Position numbers and translations under genes: made by a program
Notes under the pieces: model-generated
Databases searched by the model: none
The model's input: only the letters and a program-made list of their open reading frames with translations
What the model was told of the DNA's origin: nothing
Part shown: in pieces, positions 1-6,491 of the stretch
Position numbering within the stretch: position 1 is the stretch's first letter
How the letters are laid out: every line of letters starts with the position of its first letter
NCBI GenBank assembly: GCA_002687795.1
Contig: NZBG01000039.1
Location: 1 to 11,946, forward strand
Direction of reading: 5' to 3'
DNA length: 11,946 nt
From: Candidatus Woesearchaeota archaeon
GTDB lineage: Archaea > Nanobdellota > Nanobdellia > Woesearchaeales > GCA-2687795

Positions 1-28
1 CCAGGGATATTGGAATTTTGGCGGACAA

Positions 29-50
29 CAAAGGAAAGTTACTTCCTTTG
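29..50. repeat. Inverted repeat, 8-bp stem and 6-nt loop
   Basis: CAAAGGAA at 29-36 pairs perfectly with TTCCTTTG at 43-50 around the loop AGTTAC. It lies 12 nt from the GC-rich hairpin at 63-82, so the two form a pair of adjacent stems downstream of purL. It may be part of a mobile-element end or of a transcript 3' end; the sequence alone does not decide. Confidence 0.4.
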
Positions 51-62
51 CTTAATATGATA

Positions 63-82
63 CCCCGCACTTTAGTGCGGGG
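63..82. repeat. GC-rich hairpin with TTTA loop just after purL (IS200/IS605-like end or terminator)
   Basis: CCCCGCAC at 63-70 pairs perfectly over 8 bp with GTGCGGGG at 75-82 around the loop TTTA (71-74). On the minus strand it begins 4 nt after the purL UGA, so it would form at the 3' end of the purL transcript. No strong U-tract follows on the minus strand, which weakens a classical terminator reading. On the plus strand it is followed by GGAGGTTCA. From recollection, a GC-rich stem with a TTTA loop followed by a short GGTTCA-like sequence resembles the subterminal hairpins recognised by TnpA in IS200/IS605 elements. No transposase gene is visible in the window. Confidence 0.55.
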
Positions 83-86
83 AGGT

Positions 87-2999
87 TCATTTTAAGCTAG
101 ACTGCCATGACTTCTTAAGCTCTTTGATATGCTCGCTGATAATTATATTATTATCAAGCCCTTTGACTATGAACTCTTTCTCTTTGGTGACCTTGCCAAT
201 CAAGCCAAAAACATTGCCTGCCATTGCTTTTTCGAACCTTTCCTTGTCTTCAGGAGCTATAGTAACCACAAACCTGCTTGCAGACTCTGAAAACAGCATG
301 AAATCATTCCTGTCAATGTTCTTAACAGGAACTTCTGAAAGAGAAACTTCCATCCCAAAATTGCCTGAGAATGCGCTCTCTGCTAATGCAACCCCAAGGC
401 CGCCGTCAGAACAGTCATGGCATGATACCACAAGCCCTTCCAAAATAGCTTCATGCAAAGCTTCATAAAGCTTTCTTGCAGAACAGCTGTCAACCTTTGG
501 CACATTGTTGCCGACAAAGCCGTTCATTATAAAATACTCAGAGCCACCCAGCTCGTCTTTTGTAACACCAAGAACATAGACAAGGTTATTAGGGTTCTTC
601 ACATCCATCGTGACAGCCTTTCTCACATCATCTATCTTGCCTATAACAGTAAACAGTACAGTAGGCGGGATGGATATCTTCTTTCCTTCTATATTGTAAT
701 CGTTCTTCATGCTATCTTTCCCTGAAATGCATGGCACATTAAAAGCTGTGCAGTAATCATACAATGCCTTATTTGCCCTCACCAGTTGAGCAAGCTTATA
801 TCCCCCATCAGGCGTTTTATCTGACTTTACAGGATCGCACCAGCAGAAATTGTCTAAACCTGCCATATGCTTTAATGAGGCCCCCACAGCAACCTGATTC
901 CTTATGCCTTCATCAATTGCATTAGCCATCATATCATATGCGTCAATATCCGAGTACCTTGGAACAATCCCATGCGAGACAGCAACACCTTCCATTGAAT
1001 CAAGCACCGGCCTTACAACAGATGCATCGCTTGGCCCATCATTTTTTCTTCCTGTTAAAGGCTTAATAATAGAACCGCCCTGGACTTCATGGTCATACTG
1101 CCTTACAATAGTTTCTTTAGAGCAGATGTTTAATCTGGCAAGCATTTTCTTAAGCGCAGGCAACAGCTCTTCAGGCTCAGAGAAGCCGGGCTCTTCATGT
1201 TTAGGCTTTTCCCATACAGCCTCCAATTTCATCCTTGGTAAGCCATCATGCAAAAACTCCATGTCAATATCACATACAATTTCATCTTTATATTTCCCTA
1301 TAAACCTGCCTGAATCAGTATATTTTCCAACCACTGTTGCTTCAGCCTCATGCTTATCCGCGATTTCCATGAATTCCTTGAGCTTGCTCTCTGGGACAGC
1401 GATCGTCATCCTTTCCTGGGCTTCAGAAATAAGGATTTCCCAGGGCTTCAGCCCGGGATATTTAAGAGGAACCTTGTCTAACCAAAGCTCAGCTCCTCCG
1501 CTGAACTGCGCAGTCTCGCCAACCGAAGAAGAAAGGCCTCCTGCGCCGTTGTCTGTGATACAATTAAACAATCCCAAGTTTCTTGTTTCTAATATAAAAT
1601 CAGCCATCTTTTTCTGTGTGAAAGGGTCGCCTATCTGGACAGCAGTTGCAGGGCTTCCCTCATGCAGCTCCTCTGATGAGAATGTAGCTCCATGGATACC
1701 ATCCTTGCCAACCCTGCCGCCGCACATTATTATAAGCTCATCAGGGTGCGCATGCTTCTCCTCTGAAGGCTTCCCCTTGACCTTTGCAGGCATGATACCC
1801 CCAGTGCCGCAATATACCAAAGGTTTGCCTGTATACCTGTCATCAAACACAAGGCTTCCATTTACTGTGGGAATGCCTGATTTATTGCCGCCATGCTCAA
1901 CACCCAACCTCACACCATCCATTATTCTTCTGGGGTGCAGTAGCCTTTTAGGAAGCTGTTTGTCATAAAAAGGGTCGCCAAAACAGAAAACATCAGTGTT
2001 AAAAATAAGCCTTGCGCTCTTTCCTGTTCCCAGAGTATCCCTGTTAACGCCAACAATGCCTGTTAATGCGCCACCATAAGGGTCTAAAGCAGAAGGGCTG
2101 TTATGCGTCTCGACCTTCATAACAATGCTCCAGTCATCATTGAACTTAATCACGCCAGCATTATCCTTAAACACAGAAAGAAGCCAGTCAACCCTTTGCG
2201 CAATTTCATCTGTTGACTTCTTTATATAGCTCTTAAACAATGAGTCTATAACCTCAGTCTTTTCATCCTCTTTATATGTGATTTCTGCATTGAATATTTT
2301 ATGCTTGCAATGCTCTGACCATGTCTGCGCTAAGCATTCAAGTTCAGCGTCGGTTGGACTTCTTCCTAATTTCTTAAAATAATCCTTTATTGCTTTCATC
2401 TCCTCCAGGTTAAGAGCAAGAACGCCTTTGCTGCTTATCTCCCTAAGCTCTTTATCAGTAACATCAAGATTAATGCTTTTGGTATCGGGCTCATACTTAT
2501 CTGTAACCACAGGGAGGATAGCTTTCATATCTTTCTTCCATTCCTTAAACTCTATAATATTCCATCTCTCAATAAGCTGGTTTGCAAGAAGGCCGGATGC
2601 AATCTTTTCCGCTTCTTCAGGACTAAGCTTGCCATTGATAAGATATTGTTTTGATGTGTAGACCTTAACATCCTCCCCAAGAATATCTTTCACTGCGCTG
2701 GTTGATGTCCTGCCAACATTGTCGGTAACTCCGGGCCTGAAACCAACCTCAATCAGCCAGTCAAACCTTTCTGCAGCAGGCTCTTTAAAATTATAAGATT
2801 GTATCACAGGATCAGCAAACAACTCTTTTCCCAGCAAGTTAAGCTGCTCATCGCTAAGCTCAGCGTCGATATTATAAACATCAATAGTCTGTACAGAATC
2901 AACATCAAGATTTAAGTATTGTTTAATCCTTGACTTCACAGAATTACCTAAAGCATCATTTACACCCTTTTTAAAAGCTACCTCTATTCTTGATGGCAT
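87..2999 (-). CDS. purL: Phosphoribosylformylglycinamidine synthase, PurS-PurS-PurL fusion (PurSL)
   Basis: This is the synthetase subunit for step 4 of purine synthesis, which converts FGAR, ATP and ammonia to FGAM in the cytoplasm. The protein has 970 residues. Residues 4-71 and 81-151 are two PurS-like repeats (IEVAFKKGV..., then LIEVGFRPGV...), followed by the FGAM-synthase linker with QTWSEHCKHK (225-234). The ATP-binding and catalytic core has KVETHNSPSALDPYGG (295-310), and a C-terminal SCHDCSDGG lies at 859-867. Small PurL is usually about 720-760 residues with a separate PurS; the long bacterial enzyme is about 1,300 with a C-terminal glutaminase. This form carries the PurS part but no glutaminase, so a separate PurQ is expected elsewhere. 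I chose the ATG at 2999 because GGGGGT (3009-3004) lies 4 nt before it; a TTG directly upstream at 3002 is also in frame. It ends in UGA, immediately followed by a hairpin. Confidence 0.95.
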   Translation of the reverse strand: MPSRIEVAFKKGVNDALGNSVKSRIKQYLNLDVDSVQTIDVYNIDAELSDEQLNLLGKELFADPVIQSYNFKEPAAERFDWLIEVGFRPGVTDNVGRTSTSAVKDILGEDVKVYTSKQYLINGKLSPEEAEKIASGLLANQLIERWNIIEFKEWKKDMKAILPVVTDKYEPDTKSINLDVTDKELREISSKGVLALNLEEMKAIKDYFKKLGRSPTDAELECLAQTWSEHCKHKIFNAEITYKEDEKTEVIDSLFKSYIKKSTDEIAQRVDWLLSVFKDNAGVIKFNDDWSIVMKVETHNSPSALDPYGGALTGIVGVNRDTLGTGKSARLIFNTDVFCFGDPFYDKQLPKRLLHPRRIMDGVRLGVEHGGNKSGIPTVNGSLVFDDRYTGKPLVYCGTGGIMPAKVKGKPSEEKHAHPDELIIMCGGRVGKDGIHGATFSSEELHEGSPATAVQIGDPFTQKKMADFILETRNLGLFNCITDNGAGGLSSSVGETAQFSGGAELWLDKVPLKYPGLKPWEILISEAQERMTIAVPESKLKEFMEIADKHEAEATVVGKYTDSGRFIGKYKDEIVCDIDMEFLHDGLPRMKLEAVWEKPKHEEPGFSEPEELLPALKKMLARLNICSKETIVRQYDHEVQGGSIIKPLTGRKNDGPSDASVVRPVLDSMEGVAVSHGIVPRYSDIDAYDMMANAIDEGIRNQVAVGASLKHMAGLDNFCWCDPVKSDKTPDGGYKLAQLVRANKALYDYCTAFNVPCISGKDSMKNDYNIEGKKISIPPTVLFTVIGKIDDVRKAVTMDVKNPNNLVYVLGVTKDELGGSEYFIMNGFVGNNVPKVDSCSARKLYEALHEAILEGLVVSCHDCSDGGLGVALAESAFSGNFGMEVSLSEVPVKNIDRNDFMLFSESASRFVVTIAPEDKERFEKAMAGNVFGLIGKVTKEKEFIVKGLDNNIIISEHIKELKKSWQSSLK

Positions 3000-3003
3000 C
3001 AAT

Positions 3004-3009
3004 ACCCCC
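3004..3009 (-). promoter_or_regulatory. Shine-Dalgarno sequence of purL
   Basis: GGGGGT on the minus strand can pair with the archaeal anti-SD ACCUCC with one G-U wobble. It sits 4 nt before the ATG at 2999, which favours that start over the adjacent TTG at 3002. Confidence 0.6.
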
Positions 3010-3030
3010 TTTAAATCAGCTACAGAGTAA

Positions 3031-3043
3031 TTATTTTTAAAAG
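3031..3043 (-). promoter_or_regulatory. Probable TATA box of purL
   Basis: An A/T-rich box (CTTTTAAAAATA core) on the minus strand is centred about 38 nt before the ATG. Transcription starting about 26 nt downstream of it would give a leader of roughly 10-12 nt that contains the GGGGGT ribosome-binding site. It is in the 127-nt gap shared with the divergent gene at 3127. Confidence 0.5.
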
Positions 3044-3096
3044 TTTTGTTTTAATCTGATTAAGTTACTATTCGATAATACTGAAGGATATAAATC

Positions 3097-3105
3097 TTTA
3101 AATAT
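3097..3105 (+). promoter_or_regulatory. TATA box of the gene at 3127
   Basis: TTTAAATAT is centred 26 nt before the ATG at 3127. At the usual archaeal TATA-to-start-site distance this predicts a leaderless mRNA beginning at the ATG. No SD-like sequence lies before the ATG, in agreement. Confidence 0.6.
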
Positions 3106-3126
3106 CAGCGTTATTTTGGGTTGGGA

Positions 3127-3672
3127 ATGGCAAAACCTTCTGATGTTTCTGAAGAAGTCAACCTGGGAGAAATAGCAGAGAAATTAGGCAGATATATTGA
3201 AAGATTGCCTGAAGTAGAAGCTGCTGAACTAAGAGGACCTATCCCTGATGGAGATTATGATTATACAATTTCTTATCCTTATGGAAACGGGCAGGATGGC
3301 TCTCCAAATGCAGCAATCAAAGTATTTGATCTTGTTCCTTTGATAGCGCCTGCTGGAAGTAGACACAGAATTAGAACAGCCAGGCCTTATTACACAATCA
3401 TTGAACCAGCAGAAGATAGAGAAAGCATTGAAAGAGCGGTAAGAGAATGTTTTGATGAAACATTTGCATATTGTTACCCTGGTTTTGGGATAGATGAGAA
3501 AGATGTATTCAATGTTCACCCTTATGACAACCTGCTTATCCATGTTACTCACCCAGGCGGTGACGGCTTGTCAGTTGTTAAATTATCAAAAACAACACAT
3601 CCGGATATTGAAGATAGGGCTGATTTTATTGAAGAAAACTTTCTAAGGATAAGAGAAGGAACATATATTTAA
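3127..3672 (+). CDS. Uncharacterised acidic 181-aa protein
   Basis: I do not recognise a family. The ATG at 3127 is preferred over an in-frame TTG at 3121 because the TATA box at 3097-3105 sits 26 nt before it. The protein is rich in Asp and Glu, with no signal peptide or membrane segment. It appears to be one mixed alpha/beta domain: a short N-terminal helix (about 11-28), then several strand-like segments, including a stretch rich in Tyr, Asp, Gly and Pro (about 38-56), two clustered Tyr in RPYYTII, and HVTHPGGDG near residue 140. Two Cys (in RECFDE and AYCYPG) and several His are present, but they do not form a recognisable metal site. It is divergent from purL and ends 3 nt before the end of the PurF-like gene, which faces it. 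That placement between purine genes gives a weak hint of a link but no function. Confidence 0.8.
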   Translation: MAKPSDVSEEVNLGEIAEKLGRYIERLPEVEAAELRGPIPDGDYDYTISYPYGNGQDGSPNAAIKVFDLVPLIAPAGSRHRIRTARPYYTIIEPAEDRESIERAVRECFDETFAYCYPGFGIDEKDVFNVHPYDNLLIHVTHPGGDGLSVVKLSKTTHPDIEDRADFIEENFLRIREGTYI

Positions 3673-3675
3673 TGC

Positions 3676-5103
3676 CTATTCACCAAAACTCTTCAAACAC
3701 TTCTGCACACCCTTCCCAGTCCAGCAATACAAACATAACTTCTCCTTTGGCAGACCGATTGCCTTAACCATATCATCCAATAACTGGTATCTCAGAGAGG
3801 TTACATCTGTGTCTTTAGCAATCCAGTCAACCATTTTCTTATATTTCTCTGAGTTATGGTCAAGATACTCAGAAACATCTTCAATATCCCTTCCTTCAAT
3901 TGCCTTTATTGCTTTCCTTGCAGCTAACTCTTTATTTGTTCTGGTGGACAGGCTATAAATGCAGGGAAACATCAAAGGAGGGCAGGCAATCCTTGCATGA
4001 ACCTCTTTGGCTCCTGCATCACGAAGCTTAGCGATTGTAAAATTCTTAAGCTGGGTCCCCCTCACAATAGAATCATCGCATAATGCTATCCTGTTGTCTT
4101 TAGTAATGCTTTCATTAGCTATCAGCTTCATCAAAGCGATCTTATCCCTCAGCTCCTGAGAAGGGGGTGTATAGCTTCTTCCATAGCCAGGGGTATACTT
4201 AAGCAAAGCCCTTCTATAAGGCTTGCCCGACTCGATAGCATAGCCAACAGCATGCGCTGTTCCTGAATCCGGCACCCCTGAAACAATATCAACCTCAGTA
4301 TTATCCTGCTTAGCGAGAAACCTGCCGCAGTTCTCTCTCACCACCTCAGCATTAACCCCTTCATAAGAAGAAGCTGGAAAACCAGTGTAAACCAATAAGA
4401 ACGCGCATATCTTATTACTGGCATCACCTTCCTTCCTGACATTAATGCCTTGCTTATCAATAAATACAATCTCGCCGGATGCAATAAACTTCCTTACCTT
4501 AAAGCCCAGGTTAGGAAAAGAGGAAGACTCGCTTGCAACCGCAATCTCATTCTCTTTCTCTCCAATAACCAGCGGCGTCACCCCGTTCCTGTCTCTTGCA
4601 GCAAACATGCCTTCTTTGGTTAACAAAATTAAGGAAACTGAGCCGTTAATCTTGTCATACATTTTCTCAATCCCGTCTACAATAGAATCCCCCTGGTTGA
4701 TCAGATGGGCAACCAGCTCAGTGCCGTTAATGCCTCCGTTATATATCTCGCTAAAAGAAATATTCTTCTTTATCAGCTCTTCGCTTAACTGCTTCTTATT
4801 TGTGATAAGCCCGGCGCAGCATAAAGCAAAGTTCCCAAACTTGCTCTTGAAGTTCAAAGGCTGAGGGTCTTTATCGGATATAACGCCAATCCCTGCATTC
4901 GTATTAATCTTTTCATAGCTTTTATAGAACTTTGACTTAAACTGTGAATTGGATATGTTGTGTATCTTCTTAACAGGGTCTCCCTTTTCATCAATAAAAG
5001 CAATCCCGCCGTACTCTGTGCCCATATGAGCATGGTAATCAGTTCCATAGTACAACGTAGAAATGCAGTTATTATTGCTCATCACTCCAAATATGCCGCT
5101 CAT
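3676..5103 (-). CDS. purF: PurF-like amidophosphoribosyltransferase with a degenerate glutaminase site
   Basis: PurF makes 5-phosphoribosylamine from PRPP and the amide of glutamine (step 1 of purine synthesis). The protein has 475 residues, the family's usual length, with an Ntn-hydrolase-fold N-terminal half and a phosphoribosyltransferase C-terminal half. The latter keeps GVPDSGTAH (276-284), PPSQEL (313-318) and the PRPP loop LCDDSIVRGT (341-350). The N-terminal half is unusual. It starts MSGIFGV where PurF has MCGI, so the nucleophile Cys2 is Ser. The usual RYxTxG is replaced around GIGVISDKDPQP (71-82), the HNGN oxyanion-hole motif by CAGLITN (96-102), and the glutamine-binding Asp region reads INGTEL (125-130). 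The C-terminus has KLCLYCWTGKG (455-465). From recollection, this matches a clade of PurF-like proteins starting MSGxFG with C-terminal CxYCW that occurs in Bacteroidetes and Clostridia. The start is firm: GGAGG lies 6 nt before the ATG. It follows purT by 23 nt, so the two are probably co-transcribed. Confidence 0.9.
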   Translation of the reverse strand: MSGIFGVMSNNNCISTLYYGTDYHAHMGTEYGGIAFIDEKGDPVKKIHNISNSQFKSKFYKSYEKINTNAGIGVISDKDPQPLNFKSKFGNFALCCAGLITNKKQLSEELIKKNISFSEIYNGGINGTELVAHLINQGDSIVDGIEKMYDKINGSVSLILLTKEGMFAARDRNGVTPLVIGEKENEIAVASESSSFPNLGFKVRKFIASGEIVFIDKQGINVRKEGDASNKICAFLLVYTGFPASSYEGVNAEVVRENCGRFLAKQDNTEVDIVSGVPDSGTAHAVGYAIESGKPYRRALLKYTPGYGRSYTPPSQELRDKIALMKLIANESITKDNRIALCDDSIVRGTQLKNFTIAKLRDAGAKEVHARIACPPLMFPCIYSLSTRTNKELAARKAIKAIEGRDIEDVSEYLDHNSEKYKKMVDWIAKDTDVTSLRYQLLDDMVKAIGLPKEKLCLYCWTGKGVQKCLKSFGE

Positions 5104-5109
5104 TGTATC

Positions 5110-5114
5110 CCTCC
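5110..5114 (-). promoter_or_regulatory. Shine-Dalgarno sequence of the PurF-like gene
   Basis: GGAGG within AAAGGAGGGAT on the minus strand lies 6 nt before the ATG at 5103, in the short gap after purT. It fixes the start, and therefore the Ser at position 2, and it fits translation from a purT-purF transcript. Confidence 0.75.
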
Positions 5115-5126
5115 TTTAGGCTATTG

Positions 5127-6413
5127 TTATTGTATAAGATGCTTTTCCTTGTCAGTCTGCCCTTTCCATTCAGGGGACTGCCTTGTCTTCATCTCAATGA
5201 AATGCGTAGCTTTCTCAGCCTTAAGCTTTGCATCCTTAACCTTATCTGCAGTAGCAAGCACGATTCCCATTCTCCTGTTCGTATGCGCTTCTGGCTTGCC
5301 AAAGAACATAAAGCTGATCCCTTTTGTGTTAAACCCTTTCCATAAATTTCTGATTGCAGGATCCCAGCCTTCATATGGGCTTAAAACAACATGGGTGGCA
5401 GCAGGACTGAGCATTGGAACAACATTATAACCTAACCTTTCTTCGGTTGGAACTGGTAAGCCAGTTATTGCTCTTACATGCAATGCAGCCTCTGAATATC
5501 CTGTCTGATGCGAAACAAAAGTTACCATGCCTGTATCATGCGGCCTGGGGCTGCATTCATTGCCATAAACCTTATCATCTTTAACAAAAAGCTCGCAGCC
5601 AAACAAGCCGGTGCCGCCTAAAGCGCCCGTTATCTTCTTGGCAGCCTCATAAATACTTTTCTCAGCCTTCTCGCTCACCTCAGCCATCTGCCAGGATGAA
5701 TGATAATCCCCTCCCCTTGTCTGGTAATGGCCAACCGGCCTTGGAAATGAGGTAACAATCTTGCCATCCTCATCATAATGCCTTACTGCAAGCTCAGTAA
5801 CCTCTATATCAAAAGGTATATGCTCCTCAACAATGATCTTTTCGCCAGACCCGCGAGCCTCATTCTTTGCCTTTTCATATGCTTTCTCAACATCCCCTGG
5901 CCCTTTCACAAAACTTGAGCCATGGCCAGAGCTGTCCATGATTGCCTTAACCCAACATGGATAGCCCAGCTTCTCGCATGCATCCTTCAGTTCATCTAGA
6001 CTTGAGGCATACAGATACTTTGACGTCTCCACCTCAGCCTTCTTTGAGATAAGCTCTCTTATCCTTTCCCTCTGCATTGCTGTATAAGTAGCCATTGCGT
6101 TTGGTATAACATTATAGCCCTCTTTCTCAAGGTCAAACAGCATATCAAGGTTTATTGCCTCGATCTCAGGCACTATGCAGTCAGGCTTTTCCTTCTCAAT
6201 AACGCTCCTAAGAAAACCAGCATCCTTCATATTGCCTGCATAGAACTTATGCGCAACCTGATGGCCTGGGGCGTTCATATAGCGGTCAACTCAGATTGTA
6301 CGAAAACCCATGCGCTGCGCTTCAATAATAACCTCCTTGCCAAGCTCGCCGCAGCCAAGCAGCATTATCTTTATAGCTTTGCCAGAAGTCTGTGAAAACA
6401 GCTCATTCCTCAT
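5127..6413 (-). CDS. purT: Formate-dependent GAR transformylase PurT, reading frame interrupted by one UGA
   Basis: PurT is an ATP-grasp enzyme that makes FGAR from GAR, formate and ATP (step 3 of purine synthesis). The full frame runs from ATG 6413 and would give 428 residues with one UGA at codon 41. Codons before the stop encode the expected PurT N-terminus, IMLLGCGELGKE (16-27), and codons right after it encode VDRY (42-45), so both sides are genuine PurT. The stop replaces a position that is usually Ala. Later motifs are present: PEIEAINLD (82-90), EEHIPFDIEVTELAVRH (196-212), VGHYQ (227-231) and SPRPHDTGMV (288-297). The glycine-rich loop reads MDSSGHG (159-165) where the family has SSSGKG. 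A GGGGGTG sequence lies 5 nt before ATG 6413, confirming the upstream start. The next ATG, 6278, would give only a 383-residue protein lacking the first strand and the GxGELG substrate-binding loop. The PurF-like gene follows after 23 nt. A sequencing error, a pseudogene or readthrough are all possible. Confidence 0.88.
6291..6293 (-). other. In-frame UGA at codon 41 of purT
   Basis: On the minus strand the codons read ACA ATC TGA GTT GAC CGC TAT, giving R-T-I-stop-V-D-R-Y. The PurT consensus here is close to V-I-A-V-D-R-Y, so reading frame and homology continue on both sides. purL ends in UGA with a hairpin immediately after it, which argues that UGA is a true stop in this organism. Confidence 0.9.
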
Positions 6414-6418
6414 CTTTA

Positions 6419-6425
6419 CACCCCC
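6419..6425 (-). promoter_or_regulatory. Shine-Dalgarno sequence of purT
   Basis: GGGGGTG on the minus strand lies 5 nt before the ATG at 6413. Its position supports the long form of PurT rather than a start at 6278, downstream of the UGA. Confidence 0.65.
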
Positions 6426-6442
6426 TGAGTTTTAAAAAAACT

Positions 6443-6452
6443 GATAAATATC
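6443..6452 (-). promoter_or_regulatory. Probable TATA box of the purT-purF unit
   Basis: GATATTTATC on the minus strand is centred about 34 nt before the purT ATG. A start site about 26 nt downstream would leave a leader of roughly 8-12 nt holding the GGGGGTG sequence. It lies in the 78-nt gap after the HerA-like gene, so the purine pair probably has its own promoter. Confidence 0.4.
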
Positions 6453-6491
6453 TTATTTATTAAATTATTGGTAGCCCAATACATATAATGA

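Larger units (their letters stand above)
3..95 (+). other. Open frame entering from the left edge, possible gene tail
   Basis: One plus-strand frame is open from the window edge to a TAA at 93-95, about 30 codons, reading through both hairpins of this stretch. Its last residues (IPRTLVRGGSF) are encoded by the GC-rich hairpin itself. This could be the C-terminal tail of a gene lying to the left, for example a transposase-associated tnpB whose end overlaps the element's right end, or it could be open by chance. It overlaps the last codons of purL on the other strand. Nothing in the residues identifies a family. Confidence 0.15.

Noticed and set aside
904..1968. Long plus-strand open frame of 354 codons opposite purL
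   Set aside because: It lies wholly inside purL on the other strand, its Ser/Pro-rich translation resembles no protein, and purL has clear motifs across the same region.
4445..5430. Several plus-strand open frames opposite the PurF-like gene and purT
   Set aside because: They are antisense shadows of genes with firm motifs, with no start signals of their own.
6291..6293. UGA reassigned as a sense codon (as Gly or Trp in some bacteria)
   Set aside because: purL ends in UGA next to a hairpin and no other real gene in the window has an in-frame UGA, so reassignment is not supported. Selenocysteine is also unlikely at a normally Ala position.
6429..6440. T7-A4 tract as a TATA box for purT
   Set aside because: It lies too close to the purT ATG at 6413; a start 26 nt downstream would be inside the coding region. 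The box at 6443-6452 fits better.
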